6,645 nt of DNA from Nanosynbacter sp. (GTDB taxonomy: Bacteria > Patescibacteriota > Saccharimonadia > Saccharimonadales > Saccharimonadaceae): NCBI GenBank assembly GCA_029975625.1, contig JARKOR010000057.1, forward strand, positions 1-6,645. Reading direction: 5' to 3'. The position numbers and the translations under genes were made by a program. The first letter of the stretch is position 1. Every line of letters begins with the position of its first letter. The notes beneath the pieces were generated by a model. That model did no database searches. It was not told the DNA's origin and saw only the letters and a program-made list of their open reading frames with translations. This document shows, piece by piece, positions 1-5,190 of this stretch.

Positions 1-269
1 CGCTTGCCCCAGAGTTTATACGGCAACCAAACAACAAAGAAAACAGCCAATCCATATGCTAATACAGAGATGATCGTGACAAAAGTGACTTGATTCATCG
101 ACGCGAGAGGCACGCCGACCGCTATCAGCCCCTCAGCTATCCACGCCAAAATAAACTGGACCAGTACGAACACGCCGTACGTCCATACGGGCAAGATAAT
201 CAACCATGCCCAGGTCGGGATGGCTAGTTTTTTCGTTCTATTCTCGTTTTTAGAAGAGTTTTCCAACAT
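1..269 (-). CDS. Integral membrane protein, N-terminal 89 residues (possible CPBP-family intramembrane protease)
   Basis: This open frame continues past the left edge, so only 89 codons are visible. The first 17 or so residues are polar and charged (several N, K, E, R). Two hydrophobic stretches follow, about residues 20-50 (starting near TWAWLIILPVW) and 61-82, then WLPYKLWGK. An in-frame TGA four codons upstream leaves the ATG at 267-269 as the only good start; GGAG lies just 2 nt before it, so initiation probably depends on coupling to rseP, whose last 20 bp it overlaps in another frame. An N-terminal transmembrane pair ending in a basic WLP-K-W-GK turn is reminiscent of CPBP (CAAX-like) proteases, but their EExxxR and HxxxB motifs would lie outside the window. 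The membrane assignment is firm; the family is a guess. Confidence 0.6.
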   Translation of the reverse strand, partial: MLENSSKNENRTKKLAIPTWAWLIILPVWTYGVFVLVQFILAWIAEGLIAVGVPLASMNQVTFVTIISVLAYGLAVFFVVWLPYKLWGK

Positions 270-1398
270 CGCTCCATGTCACTAATATCATTAATACTAT
301 CAGCGCCAAGAACCCAATCGCTTGAATTGTCTCTTCGCGCTCCTTCGTTAAATCTTTTTTTAATAGGCGGAAAGCAGCCATAGTAAACCACCGTCCCCCG
401 TCAAGCGCTGGAATAGGTAGTATATTCATCACCGCCAAAGTTAATGAGATAATCGCCACGAGAAGTAAAATTTGTGTTATCCCGGCGTCTACCACCGAGG
501 GGAATATTACCCCCAAAATACCAATCGGCCCGGAAACGCTGTTTCCTACCTCCGCCAAATTAGCGTGGGCTTGTTCGCGCGTATCTTCGTTTCCTGAAAA
601 CTGTCCAAAGAACCCGGCCAAACCCTTAACGATAATCGAGCCCAAACCCGAAAGCGTTTCATGAGTTAATTGCCCCGCCGTTGCGATACCCAAAATCGGC
701 GCCGACCAGGTTGCGCGGATTGTCGACGACTGCGATGAACCAACACCCAGATATCCGCTCGTTGCCGCTTCGTCCCCAGACCTCAGCTGCACCTTTACGA
801 TGTGCGGTTCGTCGTCTCGCACGTACTGCACCGGTACAATGTCTCCCGCTTTTTCCGCGGTCATTTGGCGCATTTCATCGACTGTTGTAATTTTAACATC
901 ATCGATGTATGTAACAATATCTCCCACCTGGAGACCTGCTCGTTCCGCGGGAGAATCTTTACTAACCGCTCGAATTTCGACCGGAGTTGTACTCACAGTG
1001 TTATCGAATGGCAGCACTACCTGGTTGGGTAGAATCTTCGGTAGCCCCACTAAAGCAATTACACTAAACAAGAGCGCTGCGGTGAACCAATTAATCAGTA
1101 CGCCCGCCAGCAAAATTTTTGTTTTAACCCAAAAACTAGCCTGCCCATACGTCCCCTTGCCTTTTGCGGAATCATGCTCACCTTTAAGTTTCACAAACCC
1201 GCCAAGAGGCAGCCAGTTGAGCGTAAATAGCACGCCGTTTTTGAGCTTGCGCGACCATGCTCGCGGCGGGAAACCAATGCCAAACTCCTCAACCACCACG
1301 CCATTTCGCCGTGCTACGATTGCATGACCAAGTTCATGAAGTACAACAAGTACTACCAGTACGAACAATCCCAGCAAAATTCCTAAAAACAGCTCCAT
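250..1398 (-). CDS. rseP: RseP-like site-2 intramembrane zinc metalloprotease
   Basis: This is a membrane-embedded zinc protease of the RseP/RasP (S2P, M50) family, which cuts transmembrane segments of membrane proteins such as anti-sigma factors or leftover signal peptides. Its natural substrate here is unknown. The HExxH site is HELGH at residues 21-25, inside the first transmembrane helix. A second helix spans about 95-118, a single PDZ domain covers about 138-200 (core SPAERAGLQVGDIV), and the third zinc ligand is D333 in NILPIPALDGG (325-335), followed by a last helix near 357-376. At 382 residues it matches one-PDZ homologues; E. coli RseP has two PDZ domains and about 450 residues. The ATG follows the uppS stop with no gap, and its Shine-Dalgarno GGAGGG (1402-1407) is formed by the last two glycine codons of uppS. 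cdsA and dxr, often found between uppS and rseP, are absent. Confidence 0.95.
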   Translation of the reverse strand: MELFLGILLGLFVLVVLVVLHELGHAIVARRNGVVVEEFGIGFPPRAWSRKLKNGVLFTLNWLPLGGFVKLKGEHDSAKGKGTYGQASFWVKTKILLAGVLINWFTAALLFSVIALVGLPKILPNQVVLPFDNTVSTTPVEIRAVSKDSPAERAGLQVGDIVTYIDDVKITTVDEMRQMTAEKAGDIVPVQYVRDDEPHIVKVQLRSGDEAATSGYLGVGSSQSSTIRATWSAPILGIATAGQLTHETLSGLGSIIVKGLAGFFGQFSGNEDTREQAHANLAEVGNSVSGPIGILGVIFPSVVDAGITQILLLVAIISLTLAVMNILPIPALDGGRWFTMAAFRLLKKDLTKEREETIQAIGFLALIVLMILVTWSDVGKLF

Positions 1399-2094
1399 TT
1401 ACCCTCCAAACCGTCGTTGTCTTGATGAATATTCTTTTAGTATAGCGCTTACGTCTTCTTTTGTCATGTCCGGCCAATTTTTTTCAATAAAAATCAGCTC
1501 GCTATACGCGGCGCGCCACAACATAAAGTTGCTCAGCCGTTGTTCACCGCTTGTACGGACAATCAAATCACATGGCGGCACCTCTGGCGCATAAATATTC
1601 CGTGAAATTAATTCCGGCGTAATATCTTCCGCGCTCGCTCCTGATTGAACAATTTTTTTAACCGCGTCGGCAATTTCCAGTTGACCGCCGTAATTGAGAC
1701 AAAGCAGCAGCTCGCCCCCATCCAGGTCGGCCGTTTGCGCTTCAGCCCGCTCAATCGCTCCAAGAATTGCCCCCGATAACCCTTCGTGCGTTCCAATCAC
1801 CCTCAGCCGAACATTATGTTCGATAAATACTGGCACGTCAGACTCGAGGATCTTAAGCAGCAGACCCATCAAATACCCAACCTCTTCCTCTGAGCGCTTC
1901 CAATTCTCCGTGCTAAATACGTAGGCGCTCGCATACGTCACTCCTTGGCGTAACGTTTCAAGCAGGACATCTTTAATTGCGTTATACCCGGCTAAATGCC
2001 CCTCATACGCCGGCAGCCCATGCTGCTTTGCCCAGCGCCGATTGCCGTCAACAATAAACCCGATATGCTGGGGTACCTTAATCTCATCGTCCAT
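1399..2094 (-). CDS. uppS: Isoprenyl transferase (undecaprenyl diphosphate synthase family)
   Basis: This is a cis-prenyltransferase that extends farnesyl diphosphate with isopentenyl diphosphate to make the C55 lipid carrier for peptidoglycan and surface glycans. The family motifs are in order: VDGNRRWAK with catalytic D16, GHLAG (32-36), FSTENW (60-65), NYGGQ (134-138) and RTSGEQRLSNF (180-190), with E199 in the metal-binding end. At 231 residues it is slightly shorter than the usual 240-250. The first motif reads DGNRRW rather than the DGNGRW typical of bacterial UppS; arginine at this place is seen in eukaryotic and archaeal family members, so product length could differ. The ATG overlaps the frr stop by one base (TGATG), and I see no well-spaced Shine-Dalgarno, so translation is probably coupled to frr. 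No isoprenoid-precursor genes lie nearby, so the substrate source is not evident. Confidence 0.95.
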   Translation of the reverse strand: MDDEIKVPQHIGFIVDGNRRWAKQHGLPAYEGHLAGYNAIKDVLLETLRQGVTYASAYVFSTENWKRSEEEVGYLMGLLLKILESDVPVFIEHNVRLRVIGTHEGLSGAILGAIERAEAQTADLDGGELLLCLNYGGQLEIADAVKKIVQSGASAEDITPELISRNIYAPEVPPCDLIVRTSGEQRLSNFMLWRAAYSELIFIEKNWPDMTKEDVSAILKEYSSRQRRFGG

Positions 2095-2648
2095 CAGATA
2101 GTTAGGACGTCCTTTTCTTTCGCCTTGAATATCTCGTCAATCTTCGCCTGTATAGCCGTCATGAGTCCGTCAATTTCCTTCTCGACGCGCTTATAGTCGT
2201 CCTCGCCGAGTTCTTTCGCATCTTTCATGCGCTTCGCTTCTTTCAGCGCCTCCTGGCGGATATTGCGCATCGCAATACGTGCATCCTCAACCTTTTCGCT
2301 CACTTGCTTGACGAGCTGGCGACGACGCTCTTCGGTCAGAGGTGGCACTGGCACGCGCACGACACGACCGTCATCCGACGGGTTGAACCCTAACGCCTGA
2401 TAATCACGAATTGCCGCCGAAATCGCCACGACATTGCTGGGGTCAAACGGCGTAACGAGAATCATTTGTGGTTCCGGAGCAGTGATGTTTGCCACTTGGT
2501 TGAGAGGCATTTTTGAACCATAGGCATCCACAAGCACGCCATCGAGCATGCCTGGATGAGCCCGGCCGGTTCGCACCTTCTTTAACTCATTCTCAAAGTG
2601 TTCAAGCGCTTGATTCATTTTCTCTTCGTGTGGTTTCGTGTCGAACAT
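2094..2648 (-). CDS. frr: Ribosome recycling factor
   Basis: RRF works with EF-G to split the post-termination ribosome and free it from mRNA. The 184-residue length is standard. Typical segments are visible: the helix leading into KKVRTGRAHPGML (residues 23-35), the beta-rich domain II with YGSKMPLNQVANI and PFDPSNVVAI, the hinge after LGFNPSDDG, and the long basic helices through PPLTEERRRQLVKQVSEKVEDAR to the C terminus. The ATG is preceded by a strong Shine-Dalgarno GGAGGA (2652-2657) with 3-4 nt spacing. It is the first gene of frr-uppS-rseP-membrane protein. In most bacteria pyrH stands directly upstream of frr; here there is instead a non-coding gap followed by the divergent recF. Confidence 0.97.
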   Translation of the reverse strand: MFDTKPHEEKMNQALEHFENELKKVRTGRAHPGMLDGVLVDAYGSKMPLNQVANITAPEPQMILVTPFDPSNVVAISAAIRDYQALGFNPSDDGRVVRVPVPPLTEERRRQLVKQVSEKVEDARIAMRNIRQEALKEAKRMKDAKELGEDDYKRVEKEIDGLMTAIQAKIDEIFKAKEKDVLTI

Positions 2649-2674
2649 ATTTCCTCCATTTACAGCTTATATGT

Positions 2675-2683
2675 AGTATATCA
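2675..2683 (-). promoter_or_regulatory. Candidate extended -10 promoter for the frr-uppS-rseP operon
   Basis: Read on the minus strand, TGATATACT is a TGn extended -10 with hexamer TATACT (2675-2680). It would place the transcript start near 2668, giving a leader of about 20 nt that includes the frr Shine-Dalgarno. No good -35 lies 17 nt upstream. An overlapping alternative is TTGGCC (2689-2694), 17 nt, TATAAG (2666-2671), but that start would lie very close to the Shine-Dalgarno. Confidence 0.4.
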
Positions 2684-2687
2684 CGTG

Positions 2688-2719
2688 AGGCCAAACGAGG
2701 CGAGTTGTGCTATTGGCCT
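2688..2719 (-). repeat. Inverted repeat upstream of frr, 7-bp arms, 18-nt loop
   Basis: AGGCCAA (2688-2694) and TTGGCCT (2713-2719) are perfect inverted copies. On the minus-strand RNA the loop carries CGCCTCG (2696-2702), complementary to CGAGGCG at 2736-2742 and at 2830-2836 in the neighbouring rod structure. No T-run follows it, so it is not a standard terminator. It could be an RNA hairpin of a leader, or a protein-binding operator just upstream of the frr -10 element. Confidence 0.4.
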
Positions 2720-2737
2720 ACTTGATTCTCAAAACCG

Positions 2738-2848
2738 CCTCGGGTCCTGTCGCTCGGTCCGCCCCTGAAAATGTTTGGGTCCCGGGTCGCATTGAAATGC
2801 TCCCCCCAAACGATTTTCGGGTGCTGCCCCGCCTCGCGCCACCCGAAG
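2738..2848 (-). ncRNA. Predicted rod-like structured RNA in the frr/recF gap (unassigned)
   Basis: I see no reading frame with coding signals here, but a long imperfect hairpin. The apical part (2763-2821) pairs CCC/GGG (2763-2765 with 2819-2821), a 6-bp arm (2767-2772 with 2813-2818), a 7-bp arm (2773-2779 with 2805-2811), GGG/CCC (2784-2786 with 2802-2804) and GCAT/ATGC (2789-2792 with 2797-2800) around a 4-nt loop: 23 pairs in 59 nt. An outer 8-bp stem joins 2738-2745 to 2841-2848. One outer pair is T.G on the minus strand but C/A on the plus strand. Between the stems the minus strand can form CGC-GA-GG opposite CC-GA-GCG, a tandem G.A motif. Both facts favour a minus-strand RNA. The fold was done by eye. 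It lacks the SRP GGAA-loop signature and any tmRNA or RNase P landmark; a 6S-like RNA or an frr leader remain possible. Confidence 0.35.
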
Positions 2849-2854
2849 TGAAGC

Positions 2855-2907
2855 TTGAAGCCTCAACTATCTCCCTATATTAAAATTATTTCATATTGTG
2901 CTACGCT
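2855..2907 (+). promoter_or_regulatory. AT-rich candidate promoter region for recF
   Basis: This AT-rich tract lies between the GC-rich hairpin region and the recF start. Weak candidates are TTGAAG (2855-2860), 17 nt, TATTAA (2878-2883), and a TGC extended -10 with the poor hexamer TACGCT (2902-2907). The opposite strand is equally AT-rich and could serve the minus-strand RNA, so direction is uncertain. Confidence 0.2.
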
Positions 2908-2919
2908 AAAGAGAGTATT

Positions 2920-3978
2920 ATGCAAGTTTTGGGAGTAAAATTACACAATTTCCGCTCATACGACCTATTCGAGGCAGATTTTGGCCCTCACGGCACCGTC
3001 ATCATCGGTCCGAATGGCACCGGTAAAACAAATCTTCTCGAGGCGGTGTATGTCGCGCTCCGCGGCAATAGTTTTCGTGGTTCCCTTGTTGACTGCATGA
3101 AACACGATGCGGAGACAAGCACAGTCTTGCTCACCACCGACAATGAAACGAGGCGCGTCCAACTGAGACGTTCAGCACGCACGACAAATAAAGAATTCAT
3201 CATCAACGACCACCAAAGCAAACTGCTTCCCCGTAAATCACGTCTACCGGTCGTTCTTTTTGAACCCAATGAGCTCCGGCTGCTCACCAGTTCGCCTACG
3301 AGGCGGCGTGATTTCCTAGATGGCCTCATCTCGCGGCTCGATGCAACCTATGAACGCAATCTCCGCGCTTTCAATCGTACCCTCTTGCAGCGAAACGAGC
3401 TCCTCAAACGTCACCAGGAAAGTGCCGCTAGCTGGCGCGATCAACTGTTCGCGTGGAATATCAAATTTGTTCAAACAGCCATGCACATCGCCTCCGCTCG
3501 AGCAAATTTCTTATATTCTCATGAATCTCAACTCGGCACCCTCTACACTTCTCTCGCCGGGTCGTCAACCAATTTCGCTGTCGAATATATACCATCCTGC
3601 CCCCTTGACGCATACGAACAGTCACTGCTCGACCGATTGGAGCGTTCCCTTGAATATGAAATCGCCACCGGACATACATCCTGTGGTCCACAACGCGAAG
3701 ATTTTCTCATTCATCTCCACAATCAACCGGCCAACAAAGTCGCTTCCAGAGGCGAGATGCGCACGATTATGCTCGCGTTCAAGCTCCTAGAACTCGAGCT
3801 CCAAACCGCTCTCTCTGACGTAAAGCCTATTATCCTTATGGATGATGTCTTTTCCGAGCTCGATGCTACCCGTGAACAACTCCTACAAGAAACTATTCGG
3901 CGGCATCAATTCATCGTCACCACAACAGACGCCAGACACGAAGCAGACGATGGAGTGATTATTTCGACGGCTACCTAG
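2920..3978 (+). CDS. recF: DNA replication and repair protein RecF
   Basis: RecF is an SMC-like ABC ATPase that binds gapped DNA and, with RecO and RecR, helps load RecA. From the ATG at 2920 it has 352 residues, close to the usual 350-370. The start follows the family pattern (MQVLGVKLHNFRSYD); the frame extends 8 codons further to a TTG at 2896, but those residues do not match the family. GAGAG at 2911-2915 is only a weak Shine-Dalgarno. Walker A is GPNGTGKT (30-37), the signature SRGE (276-279), Walker B ILMDD (305-309) and the D-loop SELD (312-315). The middle has the RecF-typical FEPNELRLL and SPTRRRDFLD segments and a QRNELLKR stretch. It is the only plus-strand gene here, divergent from frr, away from the classic dnaA-dnaN-recF-gyrB setting, and its end overlaps the next gene by 8 bp in convergent orientation with no terminator between. 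Confidence 0.88.
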   Translation: MQVLGVKLHNFRSYDLFEADFGPHGTVIIGPNGTGKTNLLEAVYVALRGNSFRGSLVDCMKHDAETSTVLLTTDNETRRVQLRRSARTTNKEFIINDHQSKLLPRKSRLPVVLFEPNELRLLTSSPTRRRDFLDGLISRLDATYERNLRAFNRTLLQRNELLKRHQESAASWRDQLFAWNIKFVQTAMHIASARANFLYSHESQLGTLYTSLAGSSTNFAVEYIPSCPLDAYEQSLLDRLERSLEYEIATGHTSCGPQREDFLIHLHNQPANKVASRGEMRTIMLAFKLLELELQTALSDVKPIILMDDVFSELDATREQLLQETIRRHQFIVTTTDARHEADDGVIISTAT

Positions 3979-4501
3979 TCTCGTAGCTATCCACGTATTC
4001 TTTAACCGACACAAGGATAGACTTAGCCCAGAAAGAGTCGAAGTGCTCTTCGCCTACTACCGTTATCTCGTCATCGCCAGTGACGTAGACGTGAACCTCT
4101 CCTAAATTCAACGCAAGCTTCTCTGCTTCATTCTTCAGACGACGAGCTATCTCGCTCACACGCTCTTTATTTATATCCTCAGAGTTTATACCAATCACAA
4201 ACATATGTACTTCGTGTTCGTCACTTACCGTTTCAATTACCTCTTCCCACGGAGTTTTTTCAATACCCCTGACAATACACCAGGGTCGAGACCCCTGATG
4301 ATTCTTAATTTCTGTCGTGCAATCAAAATCAAACATTAGGTCATCTGGAAACACCCCTAGATCCTGGCGCACAAGGCCGAGACCTCGCAGAAAAACCCTC
4401 GGCGATGGTTCATTTTCGTGAGATGGTTCCCCATCAATCATTTTATCCCATCCAGCCTGAGTTTCGTTAAAAACCTGTGTCTTAGAATTAATGACTTCCA
4501 T
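3971..4501 (-). CDS. Unknown acidic 176-residue protein
   Basis: I do not recognise this family. The protein is acidic, with no signal peptide and no membrane segment, so it is probably cytosolic. The N-terminal half is polar with a proline/glutamate-rich part (near 25-34); the C-terminal half suggests alternating strands and helices, including a charged helix at about 111-121. Two strand-like segments resemble each other, EVHMFVIG (97-104) and EVHVYVTG (125-132), which may be an internal repeat. Cysteines are at 61 and 75. The frame is open 67 codons further upstream, but that part translates the tsf terminator and the end of tsf, so the ATG at 4501 is chosen. There is no Shine-Dalgarno; TATAAT ends 6 nt before the ATG, which suggests a leaderless mRNA. 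Its end overlaps recF by 8 bp. The separate promoter and clean frame make a real gene likely. Confidence 0.75.
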   Translation of the reverse strand: MEVINSKTQVFNETQAGWDKMIDGEPSHENEPSPRVFLRGLGLVRQDLGVFPDDLMFDFDCTTEIKNHQGSRPWCIVRGIEKTPWEEVIETVSDEHEVHMFVIGINSEDINKERVSEIARRLKNEAEKLALNLGEVHVYVTGDDEITVVGEEHFDSFWAKSILVSVKEYVDSYETR

Positions 4502-4507
4502 ATTTTT

Positions 4508-4536
4508 ATTATAGCACACTTCGCATAAAAAAGCAA
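4508..4536 (-). promoter_or_regulatory. Promoter of the unknown acidic protein, embedded in the tsf terminator
   Basis: On the minus strand the -35 is TTGCTT (4531-4536), the spacer is 17 nt, and the -10 is a perfect TATAAT (4508-4513) preceded by TGC, making an extended -10. The TTG of the -35 and the first T residues belong to the 3' flank and T-run of the tsf terminator. The expected start of transcription falls on or next to the A of the ATG at 4501. Confidence 0.75.
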
Positions 4537-4564
4537 CCCCTAGCGTAATGCTAGGGGGCTTTTT
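4532..4564 (-). terminator. Intrinsic terminator after rpsB-tsf, potentially bidirectional
   Basis: The stem is CCCCTAGC (4537-4544) paired with GCTAGGGG (4550-4557) around a 5-nt loop, extended by AGC/GCT across a 2-nt bulge. In the minus direction six T residues follow (complement of 4527-4532), 28 nt after the tsf stop codon. In the plus direction TTTTT (4560-4564) follows the same stem, so it could also stop transcription from the other side. Confidence 0.9.
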
Positions 4565-4592
4565 AGGTAAAATCACTCCGTCAGAGAGGCTT

Positions 4593-5189
4593 TTACTCGC
4601 TGACGCCAAGTTCAATGCGCTTGAACTGGCGAACCACGATGTTCTCGCCGAGTTTCGCAATTGATTCCTTGACGTGGTCTTCAACCGTCTTATCGTCATC
4701 AAGGATATAGCGCTGAGAAAGCAATACTTTGTCGGCGAAATGCTTTTTTAGCTGGCCTTCAACGATTTTTTCTCGCATTTCGGCTGGTTTTGACTTGAGT
4801 GTGTCGGATGTAAGCAGCTCCTGCTTCACGCGAGCATACTCTTCCTCTGGAATGTCCGCCTCAGAAACGTATTCAGGACTCATCGCAGCAACCTGCATGG
4901 CAATCTCATGCACCAACGTCTTGAAATCATCCAGACGAGCCACAAAATCGGTCTCGCAGTTCACTTCAACCACGACCCCAATACGCCCATCATGCACATA
5001 ACTATCGACGAGACCCATGCGCGCTTCGCGGTCGCCTTTTTTCTCCGCGCGGGTTAGCCCCTTCTTGCGCATTTCTTCAAGAGCCTTATCGAAATCGCCC
5101 TCAGCCTCTGTCAAAGCTTTTTTAGCATCGGTCAAGCCGACACCGGTTAAATCACGTAATTTCTTGATATCATCAACAGAGATTCCCAT
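4593..5189 (-). CDS. tsf: Translation elongation factor Ts (short form)
   Basis: EF-Ts is the nucleotide-exchange factor that recycles EF-Tu-GDP to EF-Tu-GTP. With the start at 5189 it has 198 residues, the short version known from Thermus-like proteins, against about 283 in E. coli. The N-terminal UBA-like module (residues 3-44) has LTGVGLTDAKKAL and a conserved RKKG end. The EF-Tu-contacting core has the signature NCETDFVAR (77-85). The C-terminal part shows KIVEGQLKKHF and the family motif GENIVVRQFKR. The frame is open 26 codons further upstream, but that part is the lysine-rich rpsB tail read out of frame; ATG at 5189 lies 1 nt after the rpsB stop and has the Shine-Dalgarno GAGGAG (5197-5202), encoded by the two final Glu codons of rpsB. 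Operon partner of rpsB, ended by the terminator at 4532-4564. Confidence 0.97.
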   Translation of the reverse strand: MGISVDDIKKLRDLTGVGLTDAKKALTEAEGDFDKALEEMRKKGLTRAEKKGDREARMGLVDSYVHDGRIGVVVEVNCETDFVARLDDFKTLVHEIAMQVAAMSPEYVSEADIPEEEYARVKQELLTSDTLKSKPAEMREKIVEGQLKKHFADKVLLSQRYILDDDKTVEDHVKESIAKLGENIVVRQFKRIELGVSE

Positions 5190-5190
5190 C

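Noticed and set aside
800..1327. A 175-codon open frame on the plus strand
   Set aside because: Fully antisense to rseP, with no recognisable motif and no ribosome site that I can support.
2104..2113. Palindrome AGGACGTCCT at the end of frr
   Set aside because: Ten bases inside coding sequence with no spacing or context suggesting an operator; probably chance.
2738..2848. SRP (4.5S) RNA, tmRNA or RNase P RNA
   Set aside because: The rod length is similar to 4.5S, but the conserved GGAA-loop domain is missing; no tRNA-like ends or RNase P core motifs are present.
4502..4702. Upstream extension of the unknown acidic protein to 243 residues
   Set aside because: It would translate through the tsf terminator, its own promoter and the end of tsf in another frame; the ATG at 4501 fits the promoter.
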